64,000 nt of DNA from Nocardia jinanensis (GCF_014645735.1 NZ_BMMH01000013.1:1-64000); one strand, 5' to 3'. Positions 45,230 to 55,600 are shown, counted from the first letter of the stretch. A program made the numbers and translations. Notes: generated by a model from the letters alone, not told the origin.

Positions 45230-45928
45230 TCAGTCGGATTTCCAGGTCACGATCTCGTCGAGATCCGCACGGGCGGTACGGAAGGAGTTCACCGGGTGCT
45301 CGGTATCGGGGTAACCGAACGAGATCGCGGCGAGCACGCGGCGGGTTTCGGGGAGCCCGAAATAGTCGCGGATGAACGGGGCGTAGGAGGCGACCGAGGC
45401 CTGCGGAATGGTCGCCAGGCCCAGTGTGTGGGCGGCCAGCAGCACGGTGTTGACGAAGAGCCCGGTATCGATGGCGCCGTAGGGGCCCAGTTCGTCCTCG
45501 GTGGAGACGATCGCGACATGCGGCGCGTCGAAGAATTCGAAATTGCGGACGAATTGGCGCAACGACGCCTCCGCATCCCCTTTTCCGATGCCGAGGCTCT
45601 CGTAGAGCTGGACGCCGGATTCCTTACGCCGTTGACGGTACGGGCCGGAGAAGCCGCCGGGATGGGCGAGATCCGGGGTAGCCGCAGCGCCGGACTGCAC
45701 GTGCGCCACCAGATCCCTGCGGAACCGGTCGGTGGCCGCACCCTCGGTGACGACGACCTGCCAGGGCTGGGTATTGGACCACGACGGGGTGCGCAGCGCC
45801 AGGGTCAGTAATCGTTCGATCACCTCGTGCGGAACCCGGTCCGGCAGGAACTGCCGGCAGGCCCATCGCTGGTCCAGGATCGTGCGCAGCGTCTCGTACT
45901 GATCGGTGTCGACATCGGTCGAGGTCAC
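45230..45928 (-). CDS. Nitroreductase family protein
   Basis: A 232-aa FMN-dependent nitroreductase-fold enzyme. Motifs: RWACRQFLPDRV, LRTPSWSNTQPWQVVVTEG, ESLGIGKGDAEAS, and FGYPDTEHPVNSFRT near the end. GTG at 45928, behind GAGGGGG, is chosen; an ATG 16 codons upstream falls in the operator region. It is divergent from an HxlR regulator, which often senses quinones or aldehydes, and nitroreductases often act on quinones or nitroaromatics. Confidence 0.9.
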   Translation of the reverse strand: MTSTDVDTDQYETLRTILDQRWACRQFLPDRVPHEVIERLLTLALRTPSWSNTQPWQVVVTEGAATDRFRRDLVAHVQSGAAATPDLAHPGGFSGPYRQRRKESGVQLYESLGIGKGDAEASLRQFVRNFEFFDAPHVAIVSTEDELGPYGAIDTGLFVNTVLLAAHTLGLATIPQASVASYAPFIRDYFGLPETRRVLAAISFGYPDTEHPVNSFRTARADLDEIVTWKSD

Positions 45929-45966
45929 GGGAAGGCCCCCTCGCAATTCGGTTGTGCACTGACTGA

Positions 45967-45985
45967 GCAGTCTCAATTCAAGACT
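45967..45985. promoter_or_regulatory. Inverted repeat, probable HxlR operator
   Basis: CAGTCT (45967-45972) and AGACTG (45980-45985) flank CAATTCA. The repeat lies between the divergent nitroreductase and HxlR genes, which is the normal place for the HxlR dimer. Confidence 0.6.
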
Positions 45986-46038
45986 GACCCTAGCAGTGGT
46001 GGTCTCATTTTGGAACCGCGAAAACGGGGTTCCGTAGA

Positions 46039-46548
46039 ATGGAAAGCGTGCGATACGAAGAACTCGCCGATTTCCCCTGTTCGATCACCCGCCCGCTGGT
46101 GGTCCTCGGGGACCGGTGGACTCTGCTGGTGCTGAAAACGGCCTTCAACGGGGTCCGGCGCTTCAACGCGTTCCAGACCACACTGGGCATCCCGCGCGGG
46201 CGGTTGCAGGATCGCCTCGACCGGCTGGTCGAGCACGAGATACTCGCCAAACAGAAAGGCGCCGACGGCACCTACGAGGAGTACCGCCTCACCCCGAAGG
46301 GTCACGACCTCTATCCGGTTCTGATCGCGTTCCGCGACTGGGGCGATCGCTATATGGCTCCGGAGGGTCCGCCGGTGCATTTCATGCACCGCGACTGCAC
46401 CGGCGAGGCACATGTGACGCTGGCCTGCGACGAATGCGGCGAACACGTCACCGCCCGCGATATCGCGCCGCTGCCCGGCCCGGGGATGACCGCGGAGGTC
46501 GCCGCGAGTGCGCCCGCCCCGCGTACCGGATCGGCGCGCAGCACCTGA
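46039..46548 (+). CDS. HxlR family transcriptional regulator
   Basis: A 169-aa winged-helix HxlR regulator. CSITRPLVVLGDRWTLLVLK, then GVRRFNAFQTTLGIPRGRLQ and LDRLVEHEILAKQ are the family core. The C-terminal extension has H-x-DCTGEAHVTLACDECGEH, with three Cys that could bind metal or sense redox. It is divergent from the nitroreductase gene. Confidence 0.9.
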   Translation: MESVRYEELADFPCSITRPLVVLGDRWTLLVLKTAFNGVRRFNAFQTTLGIPRGRLQDRLDRLVEHEILAKQKGADGTYEEYRLTPKGHDLYPVLIAFRDWGDRYMAPEGPPVHFMHRDCTGEAHVTLACDECGEHVTARDIAPLPGPGMTAEVAASAPAPRTGSARST

Positions 46549-46620
46549 GCGCGCCCGCGCGAAGCGCCTGAACACATCGGCTCGCGAGGCGCCTCGGCAT
46601 CGGGTTCCGGATACTCCGAA

Positions 46621-46672
46621 CGTCCGTCCTCGCCTCCGCGGCACCTCGCGGCCGCGGGGACGAGGACGGACG
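46621..46672. terminator. Large bidirectional terminator hairpin
   Basis: CGTCCGTCCTCG at 46621-46632 pairs exactly with CGAGGACGGACG at 46661-46672; a further 8 pairs extend it inward to a 10-base loop. It lies between the convergent HxlR and monooxygenase stops and is the strongest stem in this part of the window. Confidence 0.7.
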
Positions 46673-46693
46673 CGTAGCTCCGGCTCGGGCGGG

Positions 46694-48181
46694 TCAGGCG
46701 GTCACCACGGACTCCACTGCTCGCAACCGGCCACCGTGGTCGTAGTCGGTCACATCGAAGCCCCTGGTGGCGCGACCGTACGACAGATGTGAACCCGGCC
46801 AGATGGGCGCGGCGGTGCCATCGCTGCTGGTGTACCAGCCGGGGCAGCTCCCCGCGTACACCGTCTTGGCCAGCCGTTCCTGCCGCCAGGCGTTGTGCCG
46901 CTCCTGGATCCGCGGCAACACGTCCAGCCAGCCGCCGGCGGAACCGATGTGCTGTAGCGCCCGGCGCACGTACCTGGCCTGGCGTTCCAGTATGTAGACG
47001 AACGAATTGGTCGTCGTACCGCCCGTACCGGGTCCCGAGATCATGAACAGGTTCGGATAACCCGAAACCGCGACACCCAGGTACGCGCGCGGCCCGGATT
47101 TCCACTCCGCCTGCAGTTTCCGGCCGTCCCGTCCGGTGATGTCGATGGGGGCCAGATACTCCTCGGTGCGGAAACCCGTGCACCACACGATCACATCCGC
47201 GTCCACCTCGCGGCCGTCCGCCAGCTTCACACCGGTGGGCGTGAGCCGGTCGACTCCTTGCCGGTGGACACCGACATGCGGGCGGTCCAGCGCCGGGTAC
47301 CACTCGTCGGAGATGAGCAGCCGGTTGCAGAAGGCCGGATAGTCCGGTGTGACCGCCTTGCGCAGTTCCGGGTCGCGGATCTGACGGCGGATCTTCAGCT
47401 TCACCCAGGCATGTAGGCCGGCGCGGGCCGGGTCCAGTGATGTGAAGATCAGTGGAGCGCGATGTTCGTTCCACAGGAAGGTGAGATGGTGCTGTATCTG
47501 GGGGAATCCCGGAATACGTGCCAGTGTCCGGCCGATCCAGGTGGTCCGCCGGTCGTGCCGGTTCACCACCCAGTTCGGCGAGCGCTGCACCACGGTGAGT
47601 TCGGCGACATCGTCGACGATCGCGGGTACCAGCTGGATCGCGCTGGCGCCGCTACCGACCACCACCACCTTCTTACCGGTGAGATCCAGCGAATCGTCCC
47701 ACTGCCCGGAATGGACAGTGACACCGTTGAATTCGTCGATTCCGGCCAGCTCCGGGATCTTCGGCCGGGACAGCACACCGGTCGCCGCGATCACCGCGTC
47801 GAACCAGCGGGTCGTGCCGTCGCCGAATTCCAGCAGCCATCTGTCCTCGGCGAAGGTGGCGGCGACGACCTCGGTCCCGAACTGGATCTTGCCGGTGACC
47901 CCGAACCGGTCGGCGGTCTGCTGGAGATAACCGAGTATCTCCGGCTGCCCGGCGAACCTGCGGGACCAATCCGTGCCCAGCGCATAGGAATACGCGTAGA
48001 TGGAGGACGGCAGGTCGCACGCCACCCCGGGATACCGGTTGGCGTGCCACACACCGCCGAGCGATTCGGCGCGCTCGTAGACGATGTAGTCGACCCCGTT
48101 GCGTTCCAGTTCGATCGCGGCGGCCAGACCGCCGAATCCGGCCCCGATGATCGCGATCGCCGGCTGCTGTGTGGTGCTCAT
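46694..48181 (-). CDS. FAD-dependent Baeyer-Villiger-type monooxygenase
   Basis: A 495-aa flavin monooxygenase. FAD motif GAGFGGLAAAIELER is at the N-terminus; the BVMO fingerprint is FNGVTVHSGQWDDS (FxGxxxHxxxW), followed by the NADPH motif VVVVGSGASAIQL. It should insert oxygen next to a ketone or hydroxylate a substrate in the cytosol. The start overlaps the thioesterase stop by 4 bases, so it belongs with the acyl-CoA dehydrogenase and hotdog genes. It could act on a keto-lipid made or broken down by the PKS/FAS locus. Confidence 0.9.
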   Translation of the reverse strand: MSTTQQPAIAIIGAGFGGLAAAIELERNGVDYIVYERAESLGGVWHANRYPGVACDLPSSIYAYSYALGTDWSRRFAGQPEILGYLQQTADRFGVTGKIQFGTEVVAATFAEDRWLLEFGDGTTRWFDAVIAATGVLSRPKIPELAGIDEFNGVTVHSGQWDDSLDLTGKKVVVVGSGASAIQLVPAIVDDVAELTVVQRSPNWVVNRHDRRTTWIGRTLARIPGFPQIQHHLTFLWNEHRAPLIFTSLDPARAGLHAWVKLKIRRQIRDPELRKAVTPDYPAFCNRLLISDEWYPALDRPHVGVHRQGVDRLTPTGVKLADGREVDADVIVWCTGFRTEEYLAPIDITGRDGRKLQAEWKSGPRAYLGVAVSGYPNLFMISGPGTGGTTTNSFVYILERQARYVRRALQHIGSAGGWLDVLPRIQERHNAWRQERLAKTVYAGSCPGWYTSSDGTAAPIWPGSHLSYGRATRGFDVTDYDHGGRLRAVESVVTA

Positions 48182-48627
48182 GCTCCCACCCCGACATTCT
48201 GCAGCCGCACCTGTCCACGCGCGATGAGCCGCTGTTGATCGTCACTCACGGTGACCTGCCAGATCTGTTGCTGCCGACCCCGGTGCACCGGGGTCGCCTC
48301 CGCGGACAGGGTCCCGGCCGTGGTCGCGCGGATGAAATCGGTGCTGTTGTGCACCCCGAGTGCCACACCGCCCGGACCGCCGGCCCTGTTCAGCCAGGTC
48401 CAGCCCGCGGTACTGGCCAGTGATTCGATGACCGCGCAGTGCACACCGCCGTGCAGCACACCGGTGGCCTGGTGCAGTAGGGGTTCGACTGCCCATTCGC
48501 CGCGGACGCGGTCGGGTGAGACCTCGGTCAGGCGTAGGCCGACGACACCGTCGAACCCCTTGGCATTGAGCTCGGTGAGATCCTCCGGCGTGGCTCGTAC
48601 CGAGCTCACATCGATCGATCGGGGCAT
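48178..48627 (-). CDS. PaaI-type hotdog thioesterase
   Basis: A 149-aa hotdog-fold acyl-CoA or ACP thioesterase. LLHQATGVLHGGVHCAVIES has the HGG and active-site pattern of the PaaI group, and HRGRQQQIWQVTV follows. It lies one base after the acyl-CoA dehydrogenase stop and overlaps the monooxygenase by 4 bases. Lipid or polyketide release or recycling is possible. Confidence 0.9.
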   Translation of the reverse strand: MPRSIDVSSVRATPEDLTELNAKGFDGVVGLRLTEVSPDRVRGEWAVEPLLHQATGVLHGGVHCAVIESLASTAGWTWLNRAGGPGGVALGVHNSTDFIRATTAGTLSAEATPVHRGRQQQIWQVTVSDDQQRLIARGQVRLQNVGVGA

Positions 48628-48628
48628 A

Positions 48629-49774
48629 TCAGTATCCCATCCACTTGGTCACGATTTCGGCCAGAATTTCGTCGGTGCCGCCGGCGATGGAGAAAACCCG
48701 GGCGTCGCGGTAGTGCCGATTCACCTCGGTATCGCGCATATAACCGCTGCCGCCGTGCAATTGGAGTGCCGCGTCGGCCACGAACTGGGCCGCGTCGGTG
48801 GCCTGCTTCTTGGCCATGCACACCTGGGGCACCAGTGCCTCGCCGGCGTTCACCCGGACCATGACCCGGTGGGCGAATTCCCGGCTGACCTCCACGGCGC
48901 GTGCCATATCGGACAGGTTGTGCCGCACCAGCTGCCGGGCGATCAGCGGTTTCCCGAAGGTGGACCGGGCGCGGGCCCACTCCACGGCGAGATCGAGGCA
49001 GCGCTGTGCGGTGGTGTAGGCCATGACGGTCTGCGCGAGCCGTTCGCTCTCGAACAGCTCCATGATCAGCCGGAAGCCCTGGTTCTCCGGACCGACCAGA
49101 TTCTCCGCCGGTACCCGGACGTCGTCGAAGGACAGTTCGGCGGTATCCGAGCAGTCCCAGCCCAGCTTGTCCAGATGCCGGGTGACCTCGAAGCCGGGCG
49201 AGCTCTTCTCGATGAGCAACAGCGAAATACCCTTGTGCCCGGCCTCGCCGGTGCGCACCGCGGCGATCACGAAATCGGACCGTACGCCGGTGCTGATAAA
49301 AGTTTTGGCGCCGTTGACCACATAGGTGTCGCCGTCACGGCGGGCGGTGGTGCGCAGATTCGCGACATCCGATCCGCCGCCGGGCTCGGTCACCCCGAGA
49401 GCGACGAGCTTCTCCCCGGCCAGGGTGGGCCGCACGAATTTGGCGATCTGGTCGGGCGTGCCGTGCGCGGCGACCGGGACCAGCGCGACGTGATGGGTGA
49501 ACAGCGCCATCAGCAGTCCACTCGAGCGACCGCTGAGCACCAGTTCCTCGGCCATCACGTACCAGTCGAGGCTGTCGCCGCCGCTGCCGCCGACGGATTC
49601 GTCGAAGCCGAGCCCGAGCAGGCCCAGGTCCGCGGCCTTGCGATGCAGGTCCAGCGGGATCAGGCCGTCCTTCTCCCATCGGTCGATATTCGGCGCGATC
49701 TCCTTCTCGGCAAAGCCGCGGACCATTTCACGGAGAGCCACTCTCTCCTCGGTGGCGAAAGGATCTGATGCCAT
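48629..49774 (-). CDS. Acyl-CoA dehydrogenase
   Basis: A 381-aa acyl-CoA dehydrogenase, full length. TEPGGGSDVANLRTTARRDG, GAKTFISTG, FDDVRVPAENLVGPENQGFR and LQLHGGSGYMRDTEVNRHYRDARV are family signatures. The catalytic base cannot be placed with certainty by eye. It begins an operon with the thioesterase and monooxygenase. The substrate may be an acyl chain from the adjacent synthase. Confidence 0.92.
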   Translation of the reverse strand: MASDPFATEERVALREMVRGFAEKEIAPNIDRWEKDGLIPLDLHRKAADLGLLGLGFDESVGGSGGDSLDWYVMAEELVLSGRSSGLLMALFTHHVALVPVAAHGTPDQIAKFVRPTLAGEKLVALGVTEPGGGSDVANLRTTARRDGDTYVVNGAKTFISTGVRSDFVIAAVRTGEAGHKGISLLLIEKSSPGFEVTRHLDKLGWDCSDTAELSFDDVRVPAENLVGPENQGFRLIMELFESERLAQTVMAYTTAQRCLDLAVEWARARSTFGKPLIARQLVRHNLSDMARAVEVSREFAHRVMVRVNAGEALVPQVCMAKKQATDAAQFVADAALQLHGGSGYMRDTEVNRHYRDARVFSIAGGTDEILAEIVTKWMGY

Positions 49775-50240
49775 CTACTTCCCCAGCTCCCGATATATGT
49801 CGCGGGCGTGAACGAATGGCGGCCGGATCGAATTCCTCTCGATTCGATCCGTCCGCGACAATTACTCTACGGAGCCATCACTCGGGAAAATACCCCCCGA
49901 TCGGGTGGGTGTAATCCGTGGACTACACAATCGAAAAGGCGCGCGAAAACAAGGAAAAGACACGGCAGAATATTGCCCGGGAATTCCGGCACCGGAATCA
50001 GATTCCGATAGATCTCGTGACCCACCGCGAGTACCGCCGGTGCCGAAACCGCGAGAATCGGCGCGGTGAGCGCTTCGATCCGATACAGCCGTCAGATCTC
50101 GGCATCGAGTTCCCCGTCCCTCCGCTGTACGGGACCCCGTCCCGCGGTGCCGCGACGACGCCCCTATCCAACGGAAAGAACCTGGGCCCGAAAGCTTTCG
50201 GCTCACCGGGAGCGCAACGGCGGGGGCGGCGGCAGAGTCG
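49775..50240. other. Control region with the shared CCCCCC-RAY-CGGGTG motif
   Basis: These 466 bases separate two minus-strand units and have lower GC than the surroundings. The plus strand holds CCCCCCGATCGGGTG at 49893-49907, about 120 bases before the acyl-CoA dehydrogenase start. A partly matching copy is at 60794-60808. An imperfect inverted repeat GTGTAATCC-GT-GGACTACAC spans 49909-49928. A short plus-strand frame here has no recognisable product and I do not call it. Confidence 0.5.
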
Positions 50241-51893
50241 CTACGCACGGTCCGGCACGGCATCGAGTTCCTGCAGCGCACGCCGCACCACCTTTCCGGT
50301 CGCGTTGCGGGGCAACACCTCGACGAAGAGCACATCGCGGGGCACCTTGTGCCGGGCCAGGTTGGCTTTCACGTGATCGCGCACCGCCTGCGGTTCCAGC
50401 GCCGCACCCGGCGCCGCGACGATGACCGCGCGCAGGCGTTTCCCGAATTCCGGGTCGTCGACACCGACCACCGCCACATCGGCGACCCCGGGATGATCGG
50501 CGAGCAGATGCTCCACCTCGAGCGGATAGACGTTCTCGCCACCGGAGACGATCATATCGTCGTCGCGGCCGTCGACGAACAGCAGACCCTCCTCGTCGAA
50601 ATGGCCGATATCGCCGGTGGACATATGGCCGTCGATAATCTGTTTGTGCCCGCCGTCGGTATATCCCTCGAAGGGCGCTCCGGTACGGACGAAGATGCGT
50701 CCCTTGGTGTTCGGTGTGTCGATGAGCCGGTCGTCGTTGTCGTAGAGCACCGCGTGCACCATCACCGGCGCCCGCCCGGCGGTACCGGGCGCTCGCCGCA
50801 GTTCCGCGGGCTGCGCGACCGTGGCGACAGCCACCTCGGTGGACCCGTACAGGTTGTAGAGGACCTCGCCGAAGGTGTCCTGCGCGCGCTGCGCCAGATG
50901 CGGGGTCAGCGTGGAACCGGCCACCACGATCGCGCGCAGCGCCGACAGGTCGTAGCGCCCGATGATCTCGGGGCCCAGATCCAGGATCCGGTGCAGCATC
51001 GTCGGCACCCCCACCAGTAGTTCGGCACGGTGTTCGGCCAGTGCGCGCACGGTGGCCTCGGCGTCGAACCGCCGCGCCAGTACCACCCGGTTGCCCAGCG
51101 CGACTCCGACCGTCCACATCCCGAACGGATAGGCGTGGAAGAGTGGGGCCGCGATCAGGATGGTGCCCCGGCGCGGAAACGGGATCCGGTCGACCAGCAT
51201 CGCGCTCAGCAGCGGTGTCACCGTGGTTCGCGGGGCGCCTTTGGGAGTCCCGGTGGTACCGCTGGTCAGGATGACGAAACCGCCCGGTTGCCGGGGCGCC
51301 TCCGGGGGTGTCGTATCGGCCGCGGCGATGAGCTCGTCGATCGTCTCCGGTCGGCCCGCGAGATGATCGGGTTCGGTCCAGGTGAGGAAACGTGGCAGGT
51401 CCGCCGGCAATCCTTCCAGCCGACCGGCGAACTCGGCGTCGTGCAGTACCACCTGCGCCTGCTCCCGTTGGATCACCTCCACCAGCTGCGCCGCACCGAA
51501 ACCGGTGTTCAGCATCGTCAGTCGCAGGCCCGCGCGACCGGCGGCACTGATGGTCAGCAGCAGTCCCCGGTGGTCGCGGGCCAGCACCGCCACCACCGCA
51601 CCCGGGGCGAGCCCGCATGCCAGCAGGGCGTTGGCCAGTGCGTCGGACTGCTCATCGAGCTGCCGGTAGGTCAGCGGTCCCCGTTCGTCGATCACCGCCG
51701 TTCCCTCGGGCAGTTCCCGCGCGGTTTTCTTGATCAGCGACGCCTGCGCGCCGTAGCGGCGGGTATTGCCCGCCAACCGCAGCACACCGCGCGGCCGGGT
51801 CAGGTCCAGAACCCCGGTTTGTTGCAGTCGCGCATAGGCTTTCAGCTCTTCGGCGAGGAGTCCCGCCCGGCTGCGGAAACCGTCGATCGTCAT
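50241..51893 (-). CDS. Long-chain acyl-CoA ligase (FadD-like)
   Basis: A 550-aa ANL-family ligase. Motifs: VILTSGTTGTPKGAPRTTV, YNLYGSTEVAVAT, STGDIGHFDEEGLLFVDGRD and LPRNATGKVVRRAL with the catalytic Lys. It starts 16 bases after the LuxR-type gene and is co-directional with the PKS. It may supply or recapture CoA thioesters for this pathway, in contrast to the FAAL domain of the PKS, which loads the ACP. Confidence 0.9.
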   Translation of the reverse strand: MTIDGFRSRAGLLAEELKAYARLQQTGVLDLTRPRGVLRLAGNTRRYGAQASLIKKTARELPEGTAVIDERGPLTYRQLDEQSDALANALLACGLAPGAVVAVLARDHRGLLLTISAAGRAGLRLTMLNTGFGAAQLVEVIQREQAQVVLHDAEFAGRLEGLPADLPRFLTWTEPDHLAGRPETIDELIAAADTTPPEAPRQPGGFVILTSGTTGTPKGAPRTTVTPLLSAMLVDRIPFPRRGTILIAAPLFHAYPFGMWTVGVALGNRVVLARRFDAEATVRALAEHRAELLVGVPTMLHRILDLGPEIIGRYDLSALRAIVVAGSTLTPHLAQRAQDTFGEVLYNLYGSTEVAVATVAQPAELRRAPGTAGRAPVMVHAVLYDNDDRLIDTPNTKGRIFVRTGAPFEGYTDGGHKQIIDGHMSTGDIGHFDEEGLLFVDGRDDDMIVSGGENVYPLEVEHLLADHPGVADVAVVGVDDPEFGKRLRAVIVAAPGAALEPQAVRDHVKANLARHKVPRDVLFVEVLPRNATGKVVRRALQELDAVPDRA

Positions 51894-51909
51894 ATCGTTT
51901 CCCTGCTAC

Positions 51910-52584
51910 TCACTGTCCGAGTTCCGCCCGCACCGCGGCGACCGCCGCTTCGATACGGCTGGCCACCTCGAGCTTGGCCAGAATGCGGCTGACATGTTCC
52001 TTCACGGTGTCCGGGCTGATGAACAGCCGGGACCCCACTTCACGATTCGACAGACCGTCCACGATGAGCACGAGGATCTCGCGCTCCCGTTCGGTCAGCG
52101 TCGAAAGGCGCTGACGCACCTCCGGACCCGGCCCGGGCTCCGGGCAGCGGCCGGGTGCTCGCGCGGTGACCACGACACCGGACGCCAGCACCTCCAGAGC
52201 ACGCACGACCGCGTGGGCACCCCGGCCGGACGCGAGGACGGCGTCGGCGTACTCCGCATCCACCCGGGTCACGCCGGGCGGTACCAGCAGTGCGATCAGC
52301 GGCGGCCGGTTCGGTGACCGCAGCCGGGCCACCATATCCGGCAGCTCGGGCAGCGGCCCGGCCGAGGCGTCCAGGAGCACCAGATCGGGCCGCCACCGCG
52401 CCGTCCGGTCGGCCACCTCACGCCACCGGCAGGTCCCGGCCAGCGCCAGATCCCCGGCGGCGGTCACTGTCCGCTCGAAATCCCGCCGGGTGAACGGTGA
52501 GTCGGAGGCGATCACCACTGTGTGCGGTTGTGGTATCGGGGCCACCAGAACCTCCGCCACGGTGCACTCCGTACGCCGGTTCAC
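51910..52584 (-). CDS. NarL/LuxR-type response regulator
   Basis: A 224-aa protein. The first 125 residues resemble a receiver domain (VVIASDSPFTRRDFERTV; phosphorylatable Asp probably in VLLDASAG), though degenerate, and the last 65 are a LuxR helix-turn-helix: LTEREREILVLIVDGLSNRE, then VKEHVSRILAKLEVASR. No sensor kinase is adjacent, so it may be an orphan. It lies 22 bases after the PKS and 16 before the ligase, inside the biosynthetic unit, and is a good candidate to control it. Confidence 0.88.
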   Translation of the reverse strand: MNRRTECTVAEVLVAPIPQPHTVVIASDSPFTRRDFERTVTAAGDLALAGTCRWREVADRTARWRPDLVLLDASAGPLPELPDMVARLRSPNRPPLIALLVPPGVTRVDAEYADAVLASGRGAHAVVRALEVLASGVVVTARAPGRCPEPGPGPEVRQRLSTLTEREREILVLIVDGLSNREVGSRLFISPDTVKEHVSRILAKLEVASRIEAAVAAVRAELGQ

Positions 52585-52606
52585 CGTCTGCCCCGAATTC
52601 GCGTTC

Positions 52607-55600
52607 TCACCCTCGGTCCCCCAGCTTCTCCTGGAGGAACCGGGCCAGAGCGGCGGGAGTGGGATGTTCGAGGGTGAGGGTGACGGGTAGTTTCAGGCCG
52701 GTCGCGGCCTGGATCCGGTTGCGCAGCTCCACCGACCCGAGCGAATCCACACCGATCTCCTTGAAGGTGACCGTGCCGTGGCCGGTGCGCAATTCGGCAT
52801 GGTCGACGATCTCGGCCAAATTCCGGTGGATCACCGAGAGGACCAGTGCCTCGCGCTGCTCGGGCTCGGTCGCCGAGAGCTGGGCGGCCAGATCCCCGGC
52901 GGGACCGCGGGCCGTGCCGGCCTCCGGTCGTGCCCCACGCCGCACCGGACCTGCCGTGTTACGACCCGTGATACGCGCCGGGATCACCAGGGCGCGATCG
53001 GTCCGCAACGCGGTATCGAACAGGGCCAATCCTTCCGCGGTGGACAGTGCCGCCACGCCACCGCGCTCGAGCCGGGCCCGGTCGGTGGCGGTCAGCTCGC
53101 CGGTGAGCCCACCCGGCTGCTCCCACAGGCCCCAGGCGAGCGAGGTCGCGGGCAGACCGCGATGGCGCCGGTGCGCGGCCAGCGCGTCCAAGAAGGTGTT
53201 CGCGGCGGCATAGGCGGCCTGGCCGGGCGACCCGAGAATGCCCGCCACCGAGGAGAACAGGACGAAGGCCGCCAGATCGAGTTCCGCGGTGAGTTCGTGC
53301 AGAGTCCAGGCCGGATCGACTTTGGCACCGAACGTCTGGGCCAGATGCCGGGGCGCGGTGGCGGTGAAGATCCCGTCGGCCAGCGCACCGGCGGCGTGCA
53401 CGACCGCGATGAGGGGATGCGCTGCCGGAATATCGTGCAGCAGGGCGGTGACAGCGGCGCGGTCGGTGAGATCGGCCGCCACCACCCGGATCCGCGCCCC
53501 CAGGCCGGTCAGTTCGGCGGTCAGCTCGGCCACGCCGGGCGCCGCGTCGCCGGACCGGCTGACGAGTAGGAGATTCTGTATCCCGTATGCGGTCACCAGG
53601 TGCCGGGCCACCAGTTTCCCGAGGGCACCGGTTCCACCGGTGATCAGCACCGTACCGGCCGGGTCGGCGCCGGTCGGCCAGTGCTCTCCGGTCGCGACGG
53701 GCCGTGCCCGCACCGTCCGTGGTGTCAGCGCGGTGCCCGCCCGCAGGGCCAGCTGGGGTCGCCCGGTGGTGACCGCGACAGCGACCGCGGTGGATGCGGT
53801 GTCCCACTCGTCCAGATCCACCAGGATCAGGCGATCCGGGTGTTCGGACTGAGCCGACCGCAACAGGCCCCAGACCGGTGCGTGGTTCAGGTCGGGCACA
53901 TCCTCGTTCTCCACGGCGGCGACAGCACGCCTGGTGAGAACGACCAGTGTGGCGTCAGGATCTGCCCGAACCAACCATTTCTGGATCGTCGCCAGCGCGG
54001 CTGTGGTGGCCGAGCGCGCGCCGCCGGGTAGCTCGCGATCCGGGCCGCGCAGCGCGAGGACGGCCTGGCCGGTGCCGCCACGTTCGGTCGCGATATCGGT
54101 CCACGCCACCGGATCCGGGTCCACGGCTTCCGGCAGCACCGCCCAGTCCTGGACGTACAGCGAGGTCGGTTCGGCGGCCGAGACCTCACCGAAGGTCAGC
54201 GATTCGATCTCGGCGACCGGAACGCCCGCGCTGTCGGCCGCGCTCACCCGCACGCGCTCGCCCGGACCGCCGTGCACCCGGACACGCAATACCGAAGCCC
54301 CCGCGGCATAGAGGGTGACCCCGGACCAGGCGAACGGCAACCGTACGGTGCCGGTATCCGGCCGTGCCCCGGCAGCCGCCGCGTGCAGCGCGGCGTCGAG
54401 CAGCGCCGGATGGATACCGTAGCCTCGCCTCGAGACCTGTTCGGGCAGCGCGATCTCCGCGAAGGTCTCGTCGCCGCGCCGCCACAGGGCGCGCAGTCCG
54501 CGGAACGCCGGACCGTACCCGTAGCCGAGGTCCGCGAGCCGCTCGTAGAAGGCCGCGGTGTCCACCGGGACGGCTTCCGGCGGCGGCCAGTCGGTGAGGT
54601 CGGCCGGTACGAGATCGGCGGCCCCGGCCAGCACACCCTCGGCGTGCGCGGTCCACGGACGGCCGGTGCCGTCGTCGAGACGCGAGTACACGGTGACGGC
54701 CCGTTCGCCGCCCGCGCCGGTGCCGCCGACACTCACCTGCACCGCCACCGCCGCATCGGCCGGCACCGGTAACGGCTCCCGCAGGATCAACTCACGGATC
54801 ACCGGGCTGCCCACTTCGTCACCGGCCCTGATCACCCATTCCACGACCGCCGCTCCGGGTAGCACCGCCTGTTCTCCGACCGCGTGATCGACGAGCCAGG
54901 GCTGGGCACGGCGCGACAACCGCCCGGCCAGCACCACGCCACCGGTCTCCGGCACCGGGACGACGACGCCGAGCACCGGGTGACCGGCCGGCTCCAGGCC
55001 GAATCGGCGGACCGAGTCCCGGCGGGGCTCGGTCCAGAACGGCAACTCGTCCCACGCGTAGGTCGGCAGCACGACCCGCGCCGCCGGCTCCAGTACCCGG
55101 TCCCACACCAATTCCATTCCACCGGCGTGTAATTCGGCCAGCGCCAGGTCCAATGCGGCCGGACCGGGGCGGTCTCGGCGCAGTGAACCGACCGATACCA
55201 CCTCGACCTCGGCATCCTCGGCCACCGTCTGCACCGCGGTCGCCAGCGACAGATGCGGGCTGAGTTCCACGAAATAGCGGTAGTCGTCGTCGAGCATCCG
55301 GCGCACGGTCGCGGCGAAGCGGACGGGTTCGCGCAGGTTGCGATACCAGTAGGTGGATTCGATCGGGCGCTCGGTGAACGGTTCACCCGCCACCGTGGAG
55401 TACCAGCCGATACCGTTCACGCGGGCGGTGATACCGGACAGGTCGGCGGTGAGGTTCTCGCGCAGGGACTCCACCTGTTCGGTGTGCGACGCGTAATCGA
55501 CCGCCAGCAGCCGGGTGAACACCTCCTCGCGCTCCAGCTCGGCGAGCAGCTCGGTCACCGCGGCACGCTCACCCGCCACCACCGTGGCCAGCCTGCTGTT

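Noticed and set aside
49918..50376. A plus-strand open frame of about 150 codons in the control region
   Set aside because: It overlaps the acyl-CoA ligase 3' end in antisense, has no known motif and lies over regulatory-looking repeats.
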